Shown here: one piece after another, positions 1 through 5,172 of the stretch | Layout: every line of letters starts with the position of its first letter | How positions within the stretch are numbered: position 1 is the first letter of the stretch | Assembly: GCA_934869045.1 (NCBI GenBank) | Contig: CAKXAF010000189.1 | Location: 1-5,173, forward strand | Length of the DNA stretch: 5,173 bases | Reading direction: 5' to 3' | Origin: an uncultured Nitrososphaerota archaeon | Lineage (GTDB): Bacteria > Bacillota > Clostridia > Oscillospirales > Ruminococcaceae | The notes under the pieces: generated by a model | What the model was told of the DNA's origin: nothing | Databases searched by the model: none | The model's input: only the letters and a program-made list of their open reading frames with translations | Made by a program: the position numbers and the translations under genes

Positions 1-2
1 CT

Positions 3-533
3 CCTGCTTTCGGCGGAAATCCTGCTGATTACCGGGAAAAGGTTGGAACAATCGATGGCGTCGGCGCGGTAAAGGTCACGCCCGCTGCGAACGGTGCGGG
101 AACCGTGCGTCTGACGCTGCTTGACGAAGCCTTCAGCGTACCTCAGGCAGAGCTGGTGGCGCGGGTTCAGGCGGCTGCTGATCCGGAAAGCGGCAAGGGC
201 TTTGCTCCCATTGGGCACCAGGTGACAGCAGAGGCGGCAGCCGCCAAAACAGTAAACGTGGCGGCTGCTGTGACGGTGCAGGACGGCGCAGATACCCAAG
301 GACTTCCAGCCAGCCTGCGGAATGCGGTTGAGGAATATTTTTTGGAGCTGCGGCAGAAATGGGAGAGCGCTGGGAAAACCGTCGTGCGGCTCAGCAGGGT
401 GGTGATGAAGCTGTTAGAAGGAGAGGGCGTGCTGGACGCATCCGACGTGACGCTGAATGGAACGGCGGCCAATCTGGAAACGACGGAGCTGGAGGTCCCT
501 GTGCTGGGTGAGCTGACGCTTACGGTGCAGTAA
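3..533 (+). CDS. Baseplate J-like protein (gpJ/gp47/XkdT family), C-terminal part
   Basis: This reading frame is open from the left edge of the window, so only the last 176 residues are seen. In the contractile tails where it is known, this family forms the wedge at the edge of the baseplate. The visible part begins with the family's characteristic stretch: a GGNPADYREKV segment, then a short ID-GVG-AVKVTP run and a hydrophobic strand VRLTLLDE (residues about 4-45 of the fragment). The remainder alternates beta strands with an Ala-rich linker and ends in TELEVPVLGELTLTV, a typical strand-rich end. A GTG at 105 could be mistaken for a start, but the conserved family sequence lies upstream of it in the same frame, so it is internal. 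The TAA stop is 12 bases before the next gene, whose ribosome site overlaps the stop. Family assignment is by pattern recognition; gene order (J, then gpI-like, then fibre) supports it strongly. Confidence 0.9.
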   Translation, partial: PAFGGNPADYREKVGTIDGVGAVKVTPAANGAGTVRLTLLDEAFSVPQAELVARVQAAADPESGKGFAPIGHQVTAEAAAAKTVNVAAAVTVQDGADTQGLPASLRNAVEEYFLELRQKWESAGKTVVRLSRVVMKLLEGEGVLDASDVTLNGTAANLETTELEVPVLGELTLTVQ

Positions 534-545
534 AGGAGTAAAAAA

Positions 546-1082
546 ATGGACTATTTGGACTATTTGCCTGGAATTTTGCGGGAGAGCCGGGAATTCCAGA
601 GGCTGGGGGCGGGCATATGGCCGGATGTTCAGGCATTTTGCAGCGCGGCGGCTGCGGTTTCCCTGGAAGGCGCCGCAGAGACGGCTTCAGAGGAAGGAAT
701 CGGCCGGTTCGAACGGATGCTGGGAATTTCTCCCGGAAAGGGGGAGGGGCTGGAGCAGCGGCGTTTTCGGGTGAAGAACGTCCTGGCCGGCAGTCCGCCT
801 TTTTCCATGGGATGGCTTCGGCAGAGGCTGGAGCAGTCCTTTGGTATGGAGGGATATCTGACAGAGGCATCCGCGGTGGAACACTGGCTGCGGGTGGGGG
901 TCGACACCATGGCCGGCGGCAGCCTGGAAGTGCTCTGGCAGGAGCTGCGGGAAAAAATTCCGGCAAATTTGGAAATCCGGATGAGTGGGCTGCATCGGGA
1001 GAAGCAGGCTGTGTATGCGGGGGCTTTGCTGCAGACGGCGGCAGTTTATCAAATGGAGGTGAGGGAAAATGGCGCAGTTTAA
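546..1082 (+). CDS. Baseplate/tail protein, Mu gp48 / P2 gpI-like (DUF2313, XkdU position)
   Basis: A 178-residue protein with an excellent ribosome site (AAAGGAG at 532-538). The N-terminus MDYLDYLPGILRESREFQ is typical of the DUF2313/Mu gp48 family: a short LP.ILRES segment followed by helical sequence. A central part (residues about 50-100) has the usual GIGRFERMLGI and RRFRVKN elements, and the C-terminal part (about 115-150) is a beta-rich segment ending in IPANLEIRM, matching the family's usual P-AN end. In known contractile phages this protein sits in the baseplate, between the J protein and the tail fibre, and the gene order here is the same. It overlaps the fibre gene by 14 bases, so the two are probably translationally coupled. 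Exact structural role is inferred from family and position. Confidence 0.85.
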   Translation: MDYLDYLPGILRESREFQRLGAGIWPDVQAFCSAAAAVSLEGAAETASEEGIGRFERMLGISPGKGEGLEQRRFRVKNVLAGSPPFSMGWLRQRLEQSFGMEGYLTEASAVEHWLRVGVDTMAGGSLEVLWQELREKIPANLEIRMSGLHREKQAVYAGALLQTAAVYQMEVRENGAV

Positions 1083-2484
1083 TTTGAAACTGACGGAGAA
1101 AGGCGTTTTGCTGCTGGCCCAGGCGGCTGCGGGAAAAACAGTGGTATTTCAAAAAATGGTGATGGGAGACGGGAGCTACAGCGGGAATCCCGAATCGGTG
1201 GAGGAAGTGATTTCCCCTAAGCAGGAACTCCCTATTTATCGGTTGGCCAGAAACGGCCCGCGTGTTTCTGTACGCAGCATATTGACGCTGGGCGAGGTGA
1301 CAGAACCCTTTTGGTGGAGGGAACTGGGGCTTTACGCAGCGGACTCGGACGGCGGGCGTCTGGTATTAGCGGCGTATGGAAACGCGCAGGATAAGGCGGA
1401 TTATATTGCTGCCGGAGGGATACTGGATGAACGGATTTTGGACGTTTCCTTTGTGGTGGATACAGCGGCGGATATTGCTGCAGATGTGAGTGGGGTGCTC
1501 TTTGCCGGAGACGAGGAGTTTCAGGCACATAAATCGGATGGGACTGCTCATGTGGTAGCCTTAACCCATGAAAAAAACGGGACGGTTCATGCACTGACGG
1601 GCTTAGACGGGGCATCTGGGTTGATTTCCTGTGTGTTTACAGCGACCGGGGCCTTTGAAGTCAGTGACACGATACAAGTGGATGGGACTGCATATACCAT
1701 TCGGCTTTCCAACGGGGAGGAGGCGGAAGACAACCTTTTCGTGTCCGGCGCGGTGGTGCCCTGCATCGTGGATACGGCGGGGAAGACGGTAAATTTTAAG
1801 GCTGCCGGGGGTCAAAGGCTCCCGGCGGGAACAACAGCGATTGTAAAAACCTTTACCGCCAATGGAACGTTTACCGTTCCTCAAACCGGAAAGTATCGGG
1901 TTACGGTATTTGGAAAAGGCGGAAATGGCTCTGATAGTTACGCGACCAGTTCTGATATGATATATAACGGAACCGGCGGCGGTGCGGGTGGGATTGCTGT
2001 CAGCAATTTAACCCTTACAAAGGGTGATACGTATCCCGTTACCGTAACCAGTTCAACCTCTTCTTTCGGCTCTCTGCTTTCTGCTGCGGCTGGAAAGGAT
2101 GGTTCCGGCGACACCGCCGGTACCGGAGGCGCCGCAGCCGGCGGAAATCTTCTTGCGGAGAACGGAGAAAACGGCACGGCCGGAGACGGGGCTTATCCGT
2201 GGGGAGGAGGCGCAGGAGGAGGATACAGCGCAAACGCGGTTTCCATGTCGCCTTTTGCGTCAGACAGCGGAGGAACCGGGGGAGATTCGGCAAGCGTAAG
2301 CTCGGGATCAAGAGAACCCGGGAAAACGCAAAAATTAACGGGATATGGATTACCGGCATTCGGAACCGGCGGCGGCGGGGGAGGATATGAATCATCAGGC
2401 TATAACGCTTTCGTTTATGTAAGGGCTTTAGCGGGTGCAGAGGGTATGCCGGGCGCAGTCATCGTTGAAGCGGCAATTGAATAA
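1069..2484 (+). CDS. Tail fibre: collar-type N-terminus with glycine-rich tip
   Basis: A 471-residue fibre or receptor-binding protein. The start is set by GGAGGTGA at 1055-1062, six bases before the ATG. Residues 1-145 match the phage tail-collar fibre N-terminus (DUF3751 type): LTEKG..LLAQA, a VVMGDG-like turn, LTLGEVTEPFWWRELGLYA and ILDVSFVVDT. This part normally attaches the fibre to the baseplate. Residues 150-178 are a linker with evenly spaced histidines (154, 161, 167, 174). Residues 180-258 look like a small beta domain (ISCVFTATGAF, TIQVDGTAYTIR, GAVVPCIVD, KTVNFKAAGG). Residues 259-471 begin with KTFTANGTFTVP and a strand YRVTVFGKGG, then carry at least six glycine clusters (about 282, 301, 351, 378, 401 and 432), and end with MPGAVIVEA. 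This is the glycine-rich adhesin architecture found at the tips of several phage fibres. The receptor is unknown. The next gene, 12 bases on, may assist folding. Confidence 0.87.
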   Translation: MAQFNLKLTEKGVLLLAQAAAGKTVVFQKMVMGDGSYSGNPESVEEVISPKQELPIYRLARNGPRVSVRSILTLGEVTEPFWWRELGLYAADSDGGRLVLAAYGNAQDKADYIAAGGILDERILDVSFVVDTAADIAADVSGVLFAGDEEFQAHKSDGTAHVVALTHEKNGTVHALTGLDGASGLISCVFTATGAFEVSDTIQVDGTAYTIRLSNGEEAEDNLFVSGAVVPCIVDTAGKTVNFKAAGGQRLPAGTTAIVKTFTANGTFTVPQTGKYRVTVFGKGGNGSDSYATSSDMIYNGTGGGAGGIAVSNLTLTKGDTYPVTVTSSTSSFGSLLSAAAGKDGSGDTAGTGGAAAGGNLLAENGENGTAGDGAYPWGGGAGGGYSANAVSMSPFASDSGGTGGDSASVSSGSREPGKTQKLTGYGLPAFGTGGGGGGYESSGYNAFVYVRALAGAEGMPGAVIVEAAIE

Positions 2485-2496
2485 AGGAGTGAGAAG

Positions 2497-2811
2497 ATGA
2501 AAAAATATGCATTTGTGGAATATGGAGGAACCGTGCTTTCGATTGAAACACGCTGTTCCGGCTTTAGAAAGCAGGAGGTACAGCCCGGAGAGCTGGCCAT
2601 TGAGGACATCATCCATCCGGATTTGATTTACCGGTATGTGGAGATCCCGGAAGGCATCACGGTGACGGAGGGGATGCTCTATTCCAATGGGGAGTTTAAG
2701 GAAAATCCTGCTGCGCCGGACAGCCGGATCGCGGCTTTGGAGGAACGTGCCGATGGAACGGAGGCGGCAATTCTGGGGATTATGGACGCTGTTGTCGCGA
2801 TGCAGGCATGA
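2497..2811 (+). CDS. Small tail-fibre accessory protein in the XkdW position, function unknown
   Basis: A 104-residue protein preceded by AAAGGAGTGAG directly after the fibre stop. Residues 1-30 (MKKYAFVEYGGTVLSIETRC) are strand-like. Residues 35-70 contain IEDIIHPDLIYRYVEIP followed by ITVTEGMLYSNGEFKENP. I recognise this layout (a short N-terminal strand, an HPD..Y..V.(I/V)P segment, then a V.EGM.Y..G.F.. segment) from small proteins encoded after tail fibres in Firmicute phages, of which PBSX XkdW is the positional equivalent. Residues 75-104 (DSRIAALEERADGTEAAI) look like a short amphipathic or coiled-coil helix. A role in fibre assembly or as a fibre cap is inferred only from position; sequence membership of the XkdW family is not certain. 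Confidence 0.75.
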   Translation: MKKYAFVEYGGTVLSIETRCSGFRKQEVQPGELAIEDIIHPDLIYRYVEIPEGITVTEGMLYSNGEFKENPAAPDSRIAALEERADGTEAAILGIMDAVVAMQA

Positions 2812-2823
2812 GGAGGAATTTGC

Positions 2824-2961
2824 ATGAAAGAATTTTTGCGGAAAATGTGGCAGAAAGGTTTGGTAGATGCGGGAAAGCTGCAGTCCTACTGCCCAATTTT
2901 TCTAACGGAGGCAGAGGTGGAAGCAATTTTGGAGGTTCCCCAAAACGGGGAGACCGCATAA
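2824..2961 (+). CDS. XkdX-like small phage protein
   Basis: A 45-residue reading frame with a perfect AGGAGG site at 2811-2816, seven bases before the ATG, the site overlapping the preceding stop. The protein begins MKEFLRKMWQKGLVDAGKL and continues with a short Y/F-rich middle and LTEAEVEAILEVP. The W..GLV..G.L..-LT.-E...I pattern resembles the XkdX family, a tiny protein found between fibre-associated and lysis genes in PBSX and many Firmicute phages. Its function is not established. The strong ribosome site, the tight fit between neighbours (12 bases from the preceding stop, 15 to the next start) and the family-like sequence together make it a real gene in spite of its size. Confidence 0.8.
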   Translation: MKEFLRKMWQKGLVDAGKLQSYCPIFLTEAEVEAILEVPQNGETA

Positions 2962-2976
2962 GATAGGAGGGGAAGG

Positions 2977-3147
2977 ATGAGGGAGCGTTTCAGCAAGCTG
3001 ATGACCATCAAGAGTCTGGTAACGCTGGCAGCCACTGGCGTCTTCTGTGCACTGGCCGTAAAAGGTGTGATTGACCCAGGCCAGTTCATGACAGTTTTCG
3101 TAACGATTATCGGCTTTTATTTCGGTACCCAGGCTGCGAAGGAATAG
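2977..3147 (+). CDS. Small two-segment membrane protein, holin-like
   Basis: A 56-residue reading frame with AGGAGG at 2965-2970, six bases before the ATG. The N-terminus is basic (MRERFSKLMTIK), followed by a hydrophobic segment at residues about 13-31 (SLVTLAATGVFCALAVKGV), a short polar turn with IDPGQ, and a second hydrophobic segment at about 38-50 (FMTVFVTIIGFYFG), ending in a short polar tail. This helix-turn-helix layout is that of small holins or antiholins. I have seen similar short proteins next to lysis genes in clostridial prophages, but I cannot name a family with certainty. It lies 3 bases upstream of the BhlA/UviB-type gene, so the two may act together in forming or timing the membrane lesion. 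Confidence 0.78.
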   Translation: MRERFSKLMTIKSLVTLAATGVFCALAVKGVIDPGQFMTVFVTIIGFYFGTQAAKE

Positions 3148-3150
3148 CCG

Positions 3151-3390
3151 ATGGAGAAATTGCTGACGGCTGCGCTGGGACAGGGGCTCTATGCGGCGAT
3201 GTTCGTCTTTTTGCTGCTGTGGGTACTCAAGAAAAATGATGAACGCGAGAAGAACTACCAATCCCTAATCGAAGAACAGACGAAGACGCTTCGTGAAGTA
3301 GCCCAGACCCTGGGAGAAATGGACGGCCGTTTGGATCGTATCGAGGCGCGGATAGAAAGGGGGGATGCTGGTGAGGGTCGCCGGCATTGA
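3151..3390 (+). CDS. Holin, BhlA/UviB-like
   Basis: A 79-residue protein. Its ribosome site is AAGGA (3139-3143), inside the end of the preceding gene and only moderately strong. The N-terminus MEKLLTAALGQGLYAAMFVFLLLWVLKKNDEREK has one membrane segment (residues about 8-26) followed at once by charged residues. The rest (about 35-72) is a charged helix with regular hydrophobic positions (L, V, L, M, L, I, I), likely a coiled coil. This is the layout of the BhlA/UviB family, known as phage holins and bacteriocin-release proteins: the hydrophobic segment enters the cytoplasmic membrane and opens it at the end of the cycle. The 3' end overlaps the lysozyme gene by about 20 bases, which fits a coupled lysis cassette. 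Whether it is the main holin or partners the 56-residue protein upstream cannot be told from sequence. Confidence 0.85.
   Translation: MEKLLTAALGQGLYAAMFVFLLLWVLKKNDEREKNYQSLIEEQTKTLREVAQTLGEMDGRLDRIEARIERGDAGEGRRH
3358..3363 (+). promoter_or_regulatory. Ribosome binding site that decides the endolysin start
   Basis: AGGGGG within the run AAAGGGGGG. It pairs with the 16S tail with one G-U pair. Spacing is seven bases to the GTG at 3371 but only one base to the ATG at 3365, so it favours the GTG. It lies inside the coding sequence of the holin-like gene, as expected for coupled translation. Confidence 0.6.
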
Positions 3391-4189
3391 CGTCTCCCGC
3401 TGGCAGGGGGACATTGACTGGAAGAAGGTAAAGGAAGCCGGAATTGGATTTGTTATGATCCGTGCGGCGGCTGGTACTCGGGAGGATGTGCGTTTCCGGG
3501 AAAACGCCAGAGGCGCGGCAGAAGCAGGGATCCCTATGGGCGCCTATCTTTACAGTTTGGCGGTCACGGAAGAGCAGGCAGCGGCAGAAGCGGATTTTCT
3601 GCTGAAGCTGACCGCGGAATATCGGTTTACCTATCCGTTGGCCTATGACATAGAGGACAGCGTTCAGCAGAAGCTCACCAACCGGCAGCGTACAGGGCTG
3701 GTGGAGAGCTTCTGCAGCCGGATAGAGGCGGCGGGATGCTATGCGCTGCTTTACTCATCTAAATACTGGTTGGAGAACCTGTTTGAGGCTGAGAAGATAG
3801 CGCGGTACGATAAATGGGTCGCCCAATGGGGCAGCCAGAATACCTATCAAGGCGAGTACGGCATGTGGCAGCATTCCAATACCGGGCGGGTAGGCGGAAT
3901 CAACGGTGCGGTTGATCTGGACTGTGCGTACAAAGACTACCCTGTCCTGACAGCAGCCCTGCGGAAGCCAGGTTGGTGGAAAATGGGCGGAAAGTGGTAT
4001 TACGGTGATGTGAAAAATCAGTGGAGAAAGATCGACGGCCGTTGGTATTGGTTTGAACCTTCCGGAGTCATGGCGACGGGGTGCAGGCAGATCAACGGAA
4101 AGTGGTACTATCTTTCGGAGGAGACAGTAGGTCCCCTTAAAGAAGGTCAGTGCGTATATACCGACGGAAACGGAGCCATACTGGAATGA
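3371..4189 (+). CDS. Endolysin: GH25 muramidase with wall-binding repeats
   Basis: Glycoside hydrolase family 25 lysozyme, which cuts the MurNAc-GlcNAc bond of peptidoglycan at phage release. Numbered from the GTG at 3371 (272 residues), the domain starts with AGIDVSRWQGDIDW, placing the first catalytic-site aspartate at 7. LAYDIED supplies the acidic pair D93 and E95 expected of the family; WVAQW (149-153), MWQHS (165-169) and DLD (182-184) are further family landmarks. Residues about 201-272 hold three wall-binding repeats of the choline-binding-like type: GWWKMGGKWYY, IDGRWYWFEPSGVMATG and INGKWYYLSEE. There is no signal peptide, so export depends on the upstream holin(s). An ATG at 3365 would add two residues, but the AGGGGG site is only one base before it and seven before the GTG, so the GTG is preferred. 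The gene overlaps the holin gene by 20 bases and is the last gene of the phage operon. Confidence 0.93.
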   Translation: MRVAGIDVSRWQGDIDWKKVKEAGIGFVMIRAAAGTREDVRFRENARGAAEAGIPMGAYLYSLAVTEEQAAAEADFLLKLTAEYRFTYPLAYDIEDSVQQKLTNRQRTGLVESFCSRIEAAGCYALLYSSKYWLENLFEAEKIARYDKWVAQWGSQNTYQGEYGMWQHSNTGRVGGINGAVDLDCAYKDYPVLTAALRKPGWWKMGGKWYYGDVKNQWRKIDGRWYWFEPSGVMATGCRQINGKWYYLSEETVGPLKEGQCVYTDGNGAILE

Positions 4190-4193
4190 ATGA

Positions 4194-4248
4194 AAAGCCC
4201 CCGCTGCGCGAAAACGTATCTTATCGTTTTCAGCGCGGCAGGGGCTTT
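4194..4248. terminator. Bidirectional terminator hairpin between endolysin and nrdG
   Basis: A long inverted repeat. AAAGCCCC (4194-4201) pairs with GGGGCTTT (4241-4248), GCTGCGC (4203-4209) with GCGCGGC (4233-4239, one G-T), and GAAAACG (4210-4216) with CGTTTTC (4225-4231). The only breaks are a C/A mismatch (4202/4240) and one bulged A (4232); the loop is TATCTTAT (4217-4224). It starts five bases after the endolysin stop and ends 14 bases before the nrdG stop on the other strand. The arms end in AAAG and CTTT, so either transcript would leave a short U run (TTT on +, TTTT on -). It most likely ends both convergent transcripts. The U runs are short, so efficiency is uncertain. Confidence 0.85.
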
Positions 4249-4262
4249 ATTCCGGGCATAAT

Positions 4263-4826
4263 TCATGCTGTCTGGTTGGAGTAGCGGAAACGGGCCGGGA
4301 CTGGACGCTCCGAGACCAGGACGGGCGTTCCTCTGCGAAGCGTGCGCTTGAGATCGATGTAACGCTGATTGCGGCTTCCCCGGAAAAGCAGGGACAGATC
4401 CCGCTGATCCTCCAGGTAGGGGCCGTCTATCAAAAAGTCAGAAACCTCCAGCAGGGCGGCGGTTTCCGGATCAGAGAGGGCTTTCACCGCCAGCTGCTCG
4501 TAGGTGTAGCCGGAATAGACCGTCACGTCCAAGAGGCCGGGAAGGGCCTTGATCTGCCGCCCCAGCTCGGCGAAAGCCGCGGCCTGGCAGAAGGGCTCAC
4601 CGCCGGAAAAGGTTACGCCCCGGAGCAGGGGATTTTTGCGGATTTCCGTTAGAATCCGGTCCAGAGGGACTTCTCTGCCGCCGGAGAAATCATGAGTTTG
4701 GGGGTTGTGGCAGCCGGGGCAGCGATGGGGGCAGCCTTGGCAGAAGACAACAAAGCGCAGGCCGTTACCATCGACGATGGACTCCCGGACAATGCCGGAG
4801 AGGCGGAGGGTTTCCGGAACGGCCAT
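4263..4826 (-). CDS. nrdG: Anaerobic ribonucleotide reductase activating protein (NrdG)
   Basis: A radical SAM enzyme of 187 residues that uses S-adenosylmethionine and a 4Fe-4S cluster to create the glycyl radical on NrdD. The cluster motif is CPHRCPGC, with cysteines 32, 36 and 39 (CX3CX2C); an extra cysteine at 29 precedes it. HNPQTHDF follows, a segment I associate with clostridial NrdG. FSGGEPF at 73-79 is the GGE motif that contacts the SAM amino group. FLIDGPY (131-137) and RGSRNQRYID (149-158) are later family landmarks. The length is slightly above the E. coli enzyme (about 154 residues), with the extra residues mostly at the two ends. The start is supported by AAAGGA on the minus strand (4840-4835), eight bases before the ATG. 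It follows nrdD by 19 bases, and its 3' end faces the phage endolysin across a shared hairpin. It appears intact. Confidence 0.95.
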   Translation of the reverse strand: MAVPETLRLSGIVRESIVDGNGLRFVVFCQGCPHRCPGCHNPQTHDFSGGREVPLDRILTEIRKNPLLRGVTFSGGEPFCQAAAFAELGRQIKALPGLLDVTVYSGYTYEQLAVKALSDPETAALLEVSDFLIDGPYLEDQRDLSLLFRGSRNQRYIDLKRTLRRGTPVLVSERPVPARFRYSNQTA

Positions 4827-4845
4827 GGCAATCGTCCTTTCGAGA

Positions 4846-5172
4846 TCAGATTTCCTCCATTCCGGAGGAGACAGCGTGCTTCACCCGGTCCTCCACCTCG
4901 GCGCGTTTGGCGTCGTTGAAGCGGTCCAGGGTGCCGACCAGATAGCCGGTAATCCGACGGATGCGTTCGAAGCCGATTCCGTCCGAGCCTTCCTTCCGGT
5001 GACAGCCGGGGCATTCGCTGCCGATGATGCCGGTGTAGCCGCAGGCCGGATCCCGATCCAGAGGGTGGTTGATGGAACCGTAACCCACGCCGGATTCCTT
5101 CATACAGCGGATGACCTGCTCAAAAGCCGTCAGATTTTCACAGGGGTCGCCGTCCAGCTCAATGTAGGTGAT
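4846..5172 (-). CDS. nrdD: Anaerobic ribonucleoside-triphosphate reductase (NrdD), C-terminal part
   Basis: The last 108 residues of the class III reductase, which makes dNTPs or dNDPs from ribonucleotides without oxygen. The gene runs off the right edge of the window. In order from the edge the fragment shows ITYIELDGDPCENLTAFEQ, then GVGYGSINHPLDRDP, then CGYTG and SECPGC, then FERIRRITGYLVGTLDRFN. The glycine of ITGY is the glycyl-radical residue (codon at 4945-4947). The cluster before it resembles the C-terminal zinc site, but only three cysteines are near: in CGYTG, and two in ECPGC. The position where other family members have a first Cys three residues before CGY is Asp here. An ATG at 5101-5103 is internal and not a start. 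The TGA stop is 19 bases before nrdG, so the two form one operon. Confidence 0.95.
   Translation of the reverse strand: MTYIELDGDPCENLTAFEQVIRCMKESGVGYGSINHPLDRDPACGYTGIIGSECPGCHRKEGSDGIGFERIRRITGYLVGTLDRFNDAKRAEVEDRVKHAVSSGMEEI

Noticed and set aside
105..533. A complete 142-residue gene starting at the GTG at 105
   Set aside because: The same frame is open to the window edge and the conserved baseplate J sequence (GGNPADYREKV) lies upstream of this GTG, so it is an internal codon of a longer gene.
617..1087. A 156-residue + strand reading frame inside the DUF2313 gene
   Set aside because: It is Gly/Arg/Ala-rich with no family features, has no ribosome site, and lies out of frame within a well-supported gene.
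520..1152. A 210-residue minus-strand reading frame opposite the DUF2313 gene
   Set aside because: Very rich in Pro, Ser and Arg, as expected of the antisense of GC-rich coding sequence; no ribosome site or recognisable domain.
1232..2395. Several minus-strand and out-of-frame reading frames across the tail fibre gene
   Set aside because: Low-complexity Arg/Pro/Leu-rich shadows of the glycine-rich fibre coding sequence; the fibre frame itself is fully explained.
1937..2400. A diversity-generating variable repeat or tandem repeat in the glycine-rich tip
   Set aside because: The Gly clusters are similar in composition but not in exact sequence or spacing, and no reverse transcriptase or template repeat is visible in the window.
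2886..3261. Minus-strand reading frames opposite the small membrane protein genes
   Set aside because: The + strand frames have perfect ribosome sites and membrane segments; the minus frames have neither and overlap three + genes.
4649..5014. A 121-residue minus frame, and a + frame at 4692-4919, across the nrdD/nrdG boundary
   Set aside because: Both cross two clearly recognisable genes in other frames and have the Arg/Pro/Ala-rich content of shadows.
4846..5103. A stand-alone 85-residue gene starting at the ATG at 5103
   Set aside because: The frame continues upstream to the window edge with NrdD sequence (TYIELDGDPCENL), so this Met is internal and the gene is only cut by the window.
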